DNA from: Apteryx mantelli
Taxonomy: Eukaryota; Chordata; Aves; Apterygiformes; Apterygidae
Length of the DNA: 64,000 nt
Assembly (NCBI RefSeq): GCF_036417845.1
Contig: NC_089990.1
Location: forward strand, 7,501 to 71,500
Reading direction: 5' to 3'
Position numbers and translations under genes: made by a program. Positions 22,621 through 33,943 of this stretch are shown in pieces (the first letter of the stretch is position 1; each line of letters starts with the position of its first letter). The notes below the pieces were generated by a model. The model saw only the letters and a program-made list of their open reading frames with translations, made no database searches and was not told the DNA's origin.

Positions 22621-25600
22621 CCATGAGCATGAGAACAGTACAGAGAAGCCATGGGGTTTTGCCCACAGTTTAAGAAGTTTCCCCTTCATTTAGAATGGCA
22701 GCAGAACAGGAAGACACGCACAAAAATCATGTGACAGTTGCTGTTTATAGGCTTGGTTTTAGCCACCGTTCAAATGTGAGCATGTGCAAGAATCATGCCA
22801 CTGAACTGTACTAAGCTGCACTTCCACTGAACCTACCTGAAACACCACAAGCACTAATTCATCTGTGTTACAGACAATTACATTTTTGGTCCTCCCAGCT
22901 CCATGGGCAAACATCCACAGCCAATGACACCAGTAACCACCTAGGGCAAAACCAGCTTCCACCTCCCAGCCCTGCTCACATACAGTGCAGTCCCAGGACT
23001 TAGCCGTGTCCACGCTGCAAGTCAGAGCTCATCCTCCATGGCCAGCCGCAGATCTCCACAGAGCTCCCAGCTGTGACAACACTCCTTCAACTGCCGGACT
23101 ATGCTTCAGCAACTGCAAAGCGGCCAGAACAGTTACTGAGAGGCACAGCCCTCCTAGAACTACTCCCTAGTCCAAGGCCCATAATTGTTTCCACAATTAC
23201 GACTGACCCTCTGTGCTGCTTCACTCACCCTCTCTGGCTCCATTTCATCGCAGGGATGTCACAGCAACCCTCACGTACAGTCAGGCTCGGTCAGGCACCT
23301 GGCCACCTCCAGCCTTCAGTAGATGATACGCCTCAGGGAAACTGCCACTGACAGACACTCTCAGAAAGTGCTGTCCAGCCAAGGCAGGATAAAAACTAAG
23401 GCCTCCAAAAACTCCAAACTCTGGAGAGACTGAGCTAATGGGAAACTGACTCTGGCCGGGACAGTGACAGGAGGAGGATTTTGCTTCACTCGCTCAGGCT
23501 GCCTAGTGGACAACAAAAGTGGCCCAAGTCAGACAGATACTGCTGGAAAGCCCTATGACATAACAGTGTGCCAGAAAGCAGAGTCAAGCACAGGCTCCTG
23601 GAAGAGGAGCAGAGCAAGGCTGATGTAGAGAAGACACCAGTTTGCATAAAGGCAGACCTGACAGAAAAGCAGGCTCAATGCCAGCGCCACGACCACAACT
23701 CGAGCTGCGCCATGCGGCAGCCCTGTCTGCGCACAGGCAGACAAGACGCAGTAACTGCAGGCCGCACTGACGAGTAGGACAGACGACAACAGCAGCTCCA
23801 GACCGCCCTACCACAAGCACCTGTCCTAACACCCGAGTACTCAGAGCCTCTGCTGCTCTCTGCCTCTGTGACACCTTCCTTCCCCAGGAGCCTCTTCACT
23901 GCCTACTACCTCCCCCACCACATCTCTGGCCCATTAGAGCCCCCCCACTGCACATCCACAGCCCTCTGCCCGCAGAGTCCCTGCAGAGGTGTCTAACGTG
24001 ACCCGAGCCAGGCAGATCAATGGGACCCACTGGTCGCTGCTGGCACCGGACTGAGTGACAGGGAAAGAAAGAGAATGGTGGTGAGCTGGACAGAGGGACA
24101 CGGAGCAGAACCGGATGGATCCTGTCAGCCCAGAACAGCTCTCACCACGCTCCAACCCCACTCGCCTGCCGAGCACGCAGAGCTCTCTCCACACCACTGT
24201 GCCCAAAGTCCACTTGCGGGCCTGCTAGCCTGTTTCCCTACAGCTCCAGGGTGCCTGCGTCTGCCAGAGCGAGGGTGCGCGCACAGGTCCAGACTGGGGA
24301 GGAACCTTGTGTTCAGTGACGGTACTTCACTGCTCCTTGCGCCTTAGCCCCTTTCAGGGGCTTAACCCCAAATTCTCTCAGCCCTTAACAACTTCAGTAC
24401 GTTCACAGCACCTAGTTTTTCCACACTCTCCAATCTTCCTTGCTCTTTCATGTGTTGCTCAAAAACCCTCCCAGACCCCATCTGTACTTACGTGCTTCCT
24501 TAAAACAGTATCACCAAAATCAACAAAACGGGCTGAGCTGCTCCTCTTCAAGTTGCCGGCCCTCAGAACGTTAGCCTGCAAATGAATCAAACCACCAAGG
24601 TCACCGGGAGAGTCTCGTTTTGGAGCTCCATCCCCCCCCCCCAAAGCTTTAACGATGGTCCCCTAACCCGGGCAAACACAGATCCTCCCTTAAGCACTGT
24701 AACAGTTTTTATTCCGGGGTCCTGAGTTGCTGTTACGACATTAAGCAGCAAAGCAAGGCAAAGACAGCTGGGGTCACGGCTTACCCATCTAGCCACGAAA
24801 ATTCTTATTTGAGGCCTCGCTGCTTTTTCCAGATAAACAGACCAAAATAAAGCCCCAAAGAGGCAGCTGAGGCTTCACACGGGCCTTGGGGCCCTGCTAG
24901 CAACAGCAATGCCGTAGCCACTGGGCTACCAGTCGCTGTTCCCCCCCTCCTTTGCTGGTCCGTGAATTGCGGCTTATTACTCACGAGTCCGGTAAGGACA
25001 CGGCCGACCCTCCTACAGCCGAAGACTCCTCGTCAGGACCGGGCAGAGAACCTTTCCGCTGGCATTTGGAGTCTCCTGGCCGCTCTTGATGCCTGATAAC
25101 TTAACAAAGGGCTGAGGACAGTAGCCTGTAGTTCTTCATGGCAGCACATAGTCGTTCCCCGATGTTCTGAACGCCTAGGATTAACACAGTTCATAAATAC
25201 AAAAATACCACCGCTATAGGGTGTAAAGCCAAGCTAAAATTTCCGCAACCAAAGAAAACCTCTTCACGTCTGACAGAACGAGCCGTGTGCATCAGCGCCT
25301 ATAGCTCAAGGGTAGCAACCCCTCCTGGGCAACATTCTTTTGGCAGGCTGCGTACCTGAACTCCTCTGTCTTGCCTAAGAGTCTCCGTTGGGATATAACA
25401 ACTTTGTCAGCCAGTGCTTTTTGATGGAGACATAGTAAAATCCATTGCCCTACAAAAGTATAAAGCAAAGCACAAAACAAAATAAAACATTTAAAGCTCT
25501 GCAGAAAATAATAAGAATCCAAAAGTGTTTATAAGCACAAAAAATGGATCTCTATACACGCACACAAGCAAGGTAAATGAGAATACGCAAGCCACAAATA

Positions 25601-28480
25601 CCGCTTCCCCCAACCCTGTTTTGGAAGCTATGATGACAGTCGCGCTTGCTGTGAAAGGGAAGTTAGACTAAGTAGCCGCTAGAGATTAATCTTTCGGAAA
25701 CCTTCCACGTCCACGTTTTTGGCACAACCGTGCTCTGTCAATTCAGATGCGCACAAGAAGATCCACTTCTTGTAATGTTTGCACAGTAACCCCCCCACCC
25801 CGCTCGTTAAGATTAGTGCCCCCTGTGCCACTTGGATAGATGATACTCCGCTGTCTATTTGCTTCCCTGACATTAGCTACTACAGAGGGAATTGAGCAGA
25901 TGGGATTGCCTCGGTGCTCTCAAAGGCAAAAGTCTCAAAGACAGTTACAGACCACGTTGCTGCTAAACAGTCTTTCTCACAGCCGGAGAATTTCTGTTGT
26001 GGCCCCAAAGGGGATGTGAGGATTAATTAACCTGGGGGCATGCTAACCAAGCCTTCCTGAAAGCGATCTCTTAATTTTACAGTTCGCACACTTCTGTCTC
26101 TCTGTCTCTTCAGTAACTCTGGCCACTTGACCACCATTACCCTAAGATAATAGTTTGCTGTCTTGTAGCTCTTAAAGTATGATGCCTTGTATACACATAA
26201 AGTCACATGCGCAGAACTATACGTACGTAGCATACTTTTTGTAATGCATACAGACCTTCCGTTATATGTTGGTGATCTATTATTCCAATCACTATTAATG
26301 GTGATCTTTCCTCACCAGGAGGAATGGGCTTTCCCTTTTTGGGCGATGGAGACAGCTCTCAGTTGCTTCCATTTGATTTCATTACTTCAGCTTGCTTACA
26401 TTTTTCTGGTCTCTTCTACTTCAGCCATGGCAATTAATGTAAAAAGTAAGTATTATATCTTTCCCTTTTTATATATGCATATATGATAACAAAACAAAAT
26501 AGAAACAACCAAAGCAAAACTAAAGCAGATACAGTTAACACTATCCACAGGGTAGGAATGGGTTACTTAGTCCTCAGTGCTGCCTGTGGGAGTCCAAAAT
26601 AACTAACAGTCATTATCAATAGTTACCTTAGTTACCCATGCCAGAACACCTCCTTCTGTAGCAGTTTCTGGTGATATCAAGGTCCACTGCATTTTTGCTT
26701 CCTTGTTTCATCCTGTCCCCTAGGTACTAATGACAAAAAAATTGTTTGTCCAGCTTCTCTCTGTCAGCATTTGCTATCATTGGTTCCATCTCTGTAACAA
26801 AGAGAGAAACTTGCATTTTACTTTCAATGAAACCCTTAGATTCATGCGTATTCTTTTTCTCTTTACCATGTTTTCTTTTTTTTTTTTCCTTTTCCTTTAA
26901 GGAAAGGTCTTAATACACCACTTTGCATCATACACTACAGGGTAAACAGTTTGGAAACATTACATACAGCAATTAGGGCTAGGTTATTAGACAGGCAAAC
27001 ACATCATTTAATACTTACCTATGCCATCTTCCATGAAACCTGATTTTTATTCTGCTTCGGTATTACTGTTACTGTTCAGTATCCTTTTTCAAACCCTTAC
27101 ATACACATGCTTAACCAACAATTCCCTCAGTTTTTAACTACATGGAAGAATGATAGCACTTGATTTGCCTCTCTCTGTTTCAAAACTATCACCTTTTTGA
27201 TACAGCTCCTAGATTCCCCTTATGCTCAGATGCTGGCCTCACAAGTGATGGCCAAAATGAACAACTGGATCACCAGGTCTAGCTGCTTCTCTTCAAGATG
27301 TCCCCCCTCGGTGGGCTACCCTGCCAAATAAACCAAGACGACTGATGAGGCCGTGAGGGTATCACATCTTTGGATCACTTCTCCAAGGCTTTCTGGGTGA
27401 TTGACGTAACCGCTTCTCTTCACGTTACTCAAAGTCACATTCATCTATTACCTAAGACTAAACTGTTTCTATTTTAAGAGGGGATTGCTGTTTGCTGAAA
27501 CTTTACACATAGTCCATAACCCGCTACGCATCATCTCTAGCCCCTTCTGCTTTCACAATACTTTCGGTAATTAAAGGCGGGAATTAAAAGCACCCATTGT
27601 CCTATGGGCTGGAGGAAGTCATTTCTCCTGCTCTGAGGAGGTGCCTAAAAGCCATGCTGTTTTCTGAAGTAGCATCACTGGGGCTTCCCATAGCCCACCA
27701 GTGTTTTCTTAGGCTCTTCCCAAGCCTTGTATTTTTTTAAGGTTATTCCTTAGCCTGCAATTTTATGTTAATGTTCTCCTTAAGCACTGTGCACAGCACA
27801 ATTATCCCAGACTAGTCGCATTAACAGAGTCCTCTTGCATGCACAGAGGCTTCTAAAAGGTGGCTCAGAAGAAAAGAGAGAAAAGTCTGTTTGTCATCTG
27901 TGCACCCACCCGCCAACATTCTTCACCGAGAAGTGCTGTAAATTCCCTTTTCTCTAAAGTGGGACTGAGTCAAAGGGGAGACACAGATCACCCCCCATAT
28001 TTATGAGAACACCTCACTGCTGTGGGCACTGGGTCTGGGAGTGGTTTTAAGATTGTTTGGGGCTTTGGGACATCAGGCTGCTGTGCTACCGCTGGAGACA
28101 TCCAGACCCCTGTGCAGCATACGTGCAGCTGCCCTCTGCCTGGGGAGACGTCAGAGGCAACGGAGGACCCGTCACCACATACCGCACTGGGGAAGCCCGT
28201 GGCTTTGGGGCAGCCAGACAGGAGGGAGCAGGGCTCAGCGGGGTTTTCAGTCAGTTGGTACCTGCGTTGGCTGGCGCCCACACTCTGTGCCTGGGGGTGG
28301 GGGAGGCCTCCGGGTGCCTGGGAGTGTCGTTCCTCTATCCCTCTTCTTGCTTGCCTAGCCACAAGTCTCAAGGAAATAACATGGGGCCGTACTAATCGTA
28401 CCTGACTCAAACTGACACTCAACCTGCTCGGTCCAGAGGTTTTAAACCTCCTCGGGACTTACCAGCACTCTCGGGTGTGC
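22621..28480. other. Long stretch without an identifiable gene
   Basis: This is single-copy-looking DNA with only short open frames (all under about 145 codons) and no recognisable exon. A moderately CpG-rich island sits around 23.9-25.1 kb. A - strand transcript beginning at the 28.9 kb CpG island would run through this stretch, but I could not identify downstream exons. Confidence 0.3.
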
Positions 28481-29340
28481 CTGCCATAACAGGAGCCGTC
28501 CGCCCGTGGACGCCGCGCCACAAGCCCACTTCGGAGCCCGCCTGCCTCCCCGTTCCTCCGGGTCGCGTCCACAGGGGCGAGCGCGCGCCCCAGCCCGCGC
28601 TAGGGAGGAACCAGGGCCCTAAAGGCGACACACGGAAGAGGGAAAGTCAGACCCCCGCTCCGGCACACCTGGCCCCGCGCTCCTGGCGCAGCGCCGAGCC
28701 GGGCCCCGGGCCCCAGCCCCCCGCCCCCTCACCCCGCACCACCGCCTCCACGCACCAACGGCTGCAGCGGGCAGGACACAACCCGACGTCCCCCGCTCGC
28801 CTCACCGGGGCCCCCAGATCCTTGACTCCGGGCGGCCTCGGCCCTCAACCCGCCGCTGCCGAACGAAAACACCGACCCTGCTCGCCGCCATGCTGCTCCC
28901 CGCCGCCGCGCATGGACCGGCTCGAGAGGGAGGGGCCGCGGGAGCGGGGGGGGGGAGCGGGAGGGAGGCGAGACCCGCAATGGCGCCCTCGCGTGCTTGC
29001 GGCGCGGCGCTGCAGCCGACCGGCTCACGCGTGCGAACCGTAGCCCGCCGCGGCCCCGCGGGGCTCCCACCGAGCAGCAAGCGCCCCGAGGCTGCCCGTA
29101 CCCGAGAGAGCGGCGGGGATCAGCGAACAGGCTCTGGTGATGCCCCGGTGAGAGGGCACCACGGAGCAGCTCCGAGACACCACCACCCGTCCCCGCGACG
29201 GCAGGAAGCACCGACAAGGAACAGCTTTCTGTGCTACCGATCTACGAGCATCGGGGAGGGGCGACGAGCACGGCCCATTCGCTTACCCGTTACCGAAACA
29301 GCGGAGAGTAGCGGCGAACACGGCGACCGGCACACGCGTG
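28481..29340. promoter_or_regulatory. CpG island
   Basis: This is very G+C-rich with dense CpG, NotI-like GCGGCCG words and no low-complexity repeat over most of its length. Such islands generally mark housekeeping promoters. It lies directly beside the NRF1-motif repeats. A 188-codon + frame (28,477-29,043) and 162-codon - frame are Pro/Arg/Gly-rich as expected of CpG-island DNA. Confidence 0.7.
28806..28891 (-). CDS. Candidate first coding exon, unidentified gene
   Basis: On the - strand an ATG at 28,891 sits in CAGCATGGCGGCGAGC, a YY1-like start context common at CpG-island genes. It opens 28 codons (peptide beginning MAASRVGVFVRQ, rich in Arg) and reaches CCCCG followed by GTGAGG, a strong splice donor at 28,805. 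I do not recognise the peptide and could not find the next exon. It could equally be the first exon of a non-coding RNA or a chance match. Direction would be toward the telomere. Confidence 0.25.
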
Positions 29341-29500
29341 TGCGCGCCGGCTGGCTGCAGTATTTGTACGCGGGGAGGGCAGTCGTGGCTGCAGTACTGG
29401 CGTGTCGACACCCGAGGGCAGCAGTGAGCATGGGAAAAACAGTGCGCATGCGTGCGCCTTACGGGTGCAATACTGCCTATTGGACACGCGAGGGCAGCGG
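29341..29500. repeat. NRF1-motif minisatellite, distal part (~76-bp units)
   Basis: Units begin GAGGGCAG (29,375, 29,414, 29,490) and contain TGCGCATGCG (near 29,444) and GGCTGCAGTA. TGCGCATGCGC is the NRF1 palindrome. The same unit type resumes at about 29,930 after the 61-bp-array module. Confidence 0.65.
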
Positions 29501-29514
29501 TGCGCGCGCGTTTC

Positions 29515-29740
29515 GTGTGCCAGAAAACTATACCTCCCAGCATGCCGTGCAGATTAACATGGCCGCCCGGAAGCCCAGTGCCGGAAGACTACTACTCCCG
29601 GCATGCCGCGCAAAATAACGTCATGGCCCCCCGGAAGTCCAGTGCCGGAAGACTACTGCTCCCGGCATGCCACGCAAAAGCCAACATGGCCGCCCCGAAG
29701 CCCGGTGTCGAAGACTACTGCTCCCGGCATGCCCGGGGTG
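29515..29740 (+). promoter_or_regulatory. Second, 4-copy ~61-bp promoter-unit array (ZNF143, YY1, ETS motifs)
   Basis: CATGCC cores lie at 29,541, 29,602, 29,666 and 29,728 (spacings 61, 64 and 62). Each unit has ACTACT(A/G)CTCCCGGCATGC or a variant, CATGGCCGCC or CATGGCCCCC, and CGGAAG, as in the array at 19.3-20.05 kb. It is shorter and less regular, and its first unit carries the diverged CTATACCTCCCAGCATGCC form, like the outer units of the larger array. Confidence 0.8.
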
Positions 29741-29910
29741 GGGGTGGGTGCCGCACCGTTCTGTGAGTTTGAGCCTCTGGCGATTCCGTTCCGTCCCGCC
29801 CCTCTGTCCGCCGCACGCCCGCGCTCGGGACCCGGATACCGCCGCGGAACCTGGAGCGCGGCCCCGCGATCCCCGACACCGGACCGGGACTCCCCCGACA
29901 CTGTCCACGG
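29741..29910 (+). repeat. Module duplicated from 20,056-20,260
   Basis: Sequence matching the downstream flank of the larger 61-bp array follows in the same order: TCTGGCGATTCCGTTCCG, then CGGGACCCGGATACCGCCGC, then GCGCGGCCCCGCGATCCCC. The shared flank shows that the two arrays belong to a segmental duplication and did not arise independently. Confidence 0.8.
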
Positions 29911-29924
29911 AGGGACTGATTTTT

Positions 29925-30260
29925 TTCGGAACGCGACGGCAGCTGTGAGCACGGCGGGAAGCAGTGCGCATGCGCCTCCCCCCCCCCCGCTGCGTGCCGT
30001 CTTGCTTTTTTGACAACCGAGGGCGGCAGTGAGCAATGTTAAGCCAGTGCGCATGCGCGAGCCGCTGTGTGCAGCACTTGCCTGTCCTGAGGGCAGCGGT
30101 GAGCGCGGCTGTGAACTACTGCGCATGCGCGCGGTTCCTCTCCCGCAGTGCTGTCTGGTCATCAACCCTGGGCAGCAGTGAGCGCGTCGGGGGGGCACCG
30201 CGCATGCGCTGTTCGCTCGGCTGCAGTACCGGTTTGTAATCGGGCGAGGGCAGCACCGAG
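29925..30260. repeat. NRF1-motif minisatellite, proximal part
   Basis: Degenerate units with GAGGG(C/T)(A/G)GC starts (30,019, 30,089, about 30,168 and 30,246; spacing 70-79 bp) each contain the NRF1 palindrome: 29,965-29,975, 30,048-30,058, 30,121-30,130 and 30,200-30,209. High CpG content and clustered NRF1 sites predict a constitutively unmethylated promoter; this is inference from motifs. Confidence 0.75.
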
Positions 30261-30269
30261 TCGCGTTAG

Positions 30270-32480
30270 CTCTTCTGTGCGAGCACAGAATGGCTGTATA
30301 CTTCGATAGCAGCTGTGATGACAATTTCGCATCCTATAACTACGTGCCAACATGCAACTTCAGCACTGGCCTTTGGAGATATTTCACTGCTGTTGCCTAA
30401 TCTGATCTACTGTTATTTACGGTGCCTGCTGTGAGGCACAGAGTCTCTGTATTTCATACTCAAGCCATTTCTCCTAGAGGCTTCAGTAACAGCTTTCATT
30501 TGAACATCATTGCAAAATACTCTACAGGCAAAAAATACTCAGAGGCTGCATTAAAAAAAACACAACCTACTTAATGGGACAATTTGCAACCATTAAACTA
30601 GCAGCGCTCTTCTTTAGGACTTTCAACCTCTTGCCTTTATTGAGTGTTAAACAAAATAAATAGCCAAAAGCAAGCTGCGCTATTTTCTTGACAGACTGCT
30701 CAGTTTTTATCATTAAACAGTAAGAGATGTTTGCACAGAGTACGTCCACCACGTTAAAGCATGAAAACATTAGTATGCTGATCACCTTTTGCAGTACTAC
30801 AGGTAACAAGCTAAAAAGGCTTGTTCCATTTCTAAAATAGCTGGACTTTTCTAACAGCAATCACAGCCTAAAGGCTATTACTATGTGAAAAAGACTAATG
30901 GTCCGATCACCTGTGTACCACTTACCTGGCTTGATTACTACAGGGATTAGTAATGAAAGTGCATAGCCTTCTATAAAAGGTAAATACAGTCTTTTAAACA
31001 CTTCCTGTGACTCCACAGAATTGTCATTACTTTTGACTGGTAGCCAGCTTCTTCTAACCCAGCTGCAAGAAGCAATTTGCCTCCAAGTCACAACTTTCTG
31101 CTCCCCAGGGGTTAAAAGGCAACCTGTCATTCACTACTACCTGTCAAAGTGTACAGTAAGCCCTAAAGTACAGGACAAGAGGCCTTCTCTAAGGAAACTG
31201 GCTGCTACGTCTCCTTCACTGCAGGTCTCTCTTAGTATCATGGTCCATTCAACAAACAAAAGAGTACGATAAATGTTTTAATCTGCTCTAAGTGCTTTCA
31301 TATAAGAGAACACCATCAAAATGAGTTATTATGGGATTTAGTCTTCACTGCACATGCTACCCCAGTGCCATGGACTCGGTTTAAAGGATCGGTAACGTAC
31401 ACGTTTTTGCGCTAACATTCACGGAATGAATAGGCACCTGATCAAGTAGGATTGTTCATAAAAAAAAAAACCTCTGACAACGTGTTGCTGGGTAACAAGC
31501 CTAGACAAGCAGTTCTTTACTCTGATCCTTCGGCTTACATTTCTTCAGCTGAATGTAGTCAAAGGCATCTTTTTCACGTCCCACTGTCAGGGCCTCCCCA
31601 GCAGTTCCTGCAGCAACTCCCCCCTCAGAAGAAACAACTGAAGGACAGAGATAATCTTGTGAAAAGAATGGGGAAACCAATGCATGCTGTGCATGGCACT
31701 CAATCTTTAGGTCAAAAATAAAACTCTCTAAAATAGGTCAGGTGGGCCAAAGAGGTAACTTCTCTGTGCCACAATGTTCCTCGCATATACGTAGGCTGCC
31801 TCTCCCTGCTCTCACGGTATCCCATACCAGCGAGGACACAGTGAAAAATGTCAGGAACTACAGTATTTACCAGAAGCATTTCCAATACCTTGAGAAAACA
31901 GCTGAAGCAGAGGCTCACACAGGGTGTGTAACTGGAAAGAAAACTCTGCACAAAGGCCTAAAATGACCAGCCCAGAGCATGGATCCCGCGGTCTCTGGGA
32001 GTGCAGGAGTTCTCATGTTCTTCTTGAATATATTGCTGCTGGTGAAACACAATACACCACAGTAATACTGACTGTTGGAGGTAAGCCCGGAATAAGAGTG
32101 AAAGAAAAGTACACATTGAAGACAAATATGAAGTTACAAGCCCCTTGCAATTCAGACATGCTTCTAGATTTACCGCCTATTTTAAAGGCGCACCTTCTGG
32201 AATTCTGTACAATTTATTTTCCCAGAAGCCTGAGACAAGGATGAAATGCATATCAAAGACAGGTACAGCATAACTGCTCTGGCCTATAAACTACTGGTTT
32301 TGGCCACTGCACAGTTAAAGCACTAGCATTCCTGCCAAGAAATAATGTCAAAGCAGACTGATGAAGTAGGTCATAATTCTGAAAGTGGGCATAAAGGAAC
32401 CTCTTTGGCAGTCACGAGTTGAAATACAGCATTCTCCTTCTCACTAACAACCTCCCGTAGAGACTGGCAGCTGTACAGTA
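30270..32480. other. Unassigned sequence between promoter-like repeat blocks
   Basis: This is A/T-richer DNA with open frames up to about 106 codons and no recognised protein family. No tandem repeat or transposon end was recognised. Confidence 0.3.
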
Positions 32481-32486
32481 GGTCCA

Positions 32487-32830
32487 TGCTCGGTGGAGGA
32501 CACCGCTGGGCGGCGCTATTCTCCCTGCGCATGCGCGGCATTTTCGGCTGCAGCCCATTTCCTGCTCGGTGGAGGGCACCGCTGTTCTCCCTGCGCACGG
32601 GCGGCGTTTTCGGCAGCAGGCCCATTTCATGCTCGGTGGAGGGCACCGCTGGGCGGCGCTGTTCTCCCTGCGCACACGCGGCGTTTTCGGCTACAGCCCA
32701 TTTCCTGCTCGGTGGAGGGCGCCACTGTTCTCCCTGCGCATGCGCGCGCCTTTCGCCTGCAGTAGCGCTCTGCGAGCGGAGGCGGGCGGGTGGTGCGCAG
32801 GGCTGGTCTCGGCGCGCATGCGCATGCACT
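32487..32830. repeat. Four-unit NRF1-motif tandem array (76/66-bp units)
   Basis: Units start GCTCGGTGGAGG(A/G)C and run through TTCTCCCTGCGCA, TTTTCGGC and CAGCCCATTTCCT. Units one and three include an extra GGGCGGCGCT and so are about 10 bp longer than two and four. NRF1 palindromes are intact at 32,526-32,536 and 32,735-32,745, degraded in the middle units, and a further one follows at 32,814-32,823. The layout suggests a CpG-island promoter. Frames of 87-168 codons in either direction come from the repeat. Confidence 0.8.
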
Positions 32831-33943
32831 TGCTGCCGCTCACAGTACCGTTGTGCGGTGACCAGCGGGCGGGAGCGGTCACTCCAGTTCTTTATTGCAA
32901 GTGAGGTGAGGAAGGATTTGTGGTGTTTGCTTGTTTCTGCAGATTTGTCGGGGTGATATTAGTGTATCAGCCAAGGTCCTGACGTGAGTTACTGGCGTTG
33001 GGTAAAATCTTTGTTATCCTGCTCTGTTTATTTGGTGAAGTTATGAGCAGAAACCAGGAGACTAGTGATTGTGAGAAGAGTGAGTTTGGGCTGATGCCGT
33101 AGTGCCCAAACGGAGACACCAAAGATGTGAATTGTCTGAGAGGAAAGGGTAGAGGGTTGCCCATTATGGGCTTTGTGGTAGGGAAATGGAAGTGGCAAGC
33201 TTGTGCGTGCAAGCTGAGAGGGGAAGGAGAGAGGAGCTGATCAAAAACAGCCATGAAGCACTGAGAAGAGTAACGGGGAAGATGGAGTGGGAGCCTTTGG
33301 ACATATGGTGGGCAATTAGCCCAGGGATTATGTTATTCCATGGAGTGTTTGTAAGTAGAGCAGGAGGTCCCTGAAGTAGGAGGGGGAAAGGAAAAAAAAA
33401 CCCAAACCACCAAAGCTCTTCAGGAAGGGGCTTTAGAAGGTCCCAGGCTTGTTCCATTTTCTGTCCCGTTCCTAGTGAATCCCCAACAGAGAAGAGTTGA
33501 GCCTGCAGATGGGGACGTAGCAGGCTCATCACAGGCAGCAGAGGTTGAAATGGATCCCTTGGGAGTGAGGAGGGCAGTGATACTGGTTGCTAAGAAGGTT
33601 TGGCTGAATAAAGAGACTGTGGGATTAATTTGTGCTTAGAAACAAAGCTGGTAAATGTTGGGTAAAATGTTGCTACAGAGAACAAAATGTTTATGAGGAT
33701 CTTGAGGATGAGAGAAGGGACCATGATGGTTCGTAAGTGATTTGAAGATTTGTTTAAAGTTGTACTGTGGTTTGAGATTACCTGTGAGAAATCAGGATCA
33801 GATGCAGTGGGAGAAGTTTAGGTGTCTGTCTCAGGAAAGTGAAAGATGCCTCTCCTGGTCCAGAATTTGCCTGGAGGTTGCTTTTTAGTGTCATGAGATT
33901 TTTTTTGCTGTTTCTGCTTGCAGATTGCCTTGTCCCTTTGCAG
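32831..33943. other. Unassigned sequence upstream of the POLB-like exons
   Basis: I looked here for the N-terminal exons of a DNA polymerase beta gene and did not find them. No other exon is recognised. If the POLB copy is 5'-truncated, its break lies in or near this stretch. Confidence 0.3.
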
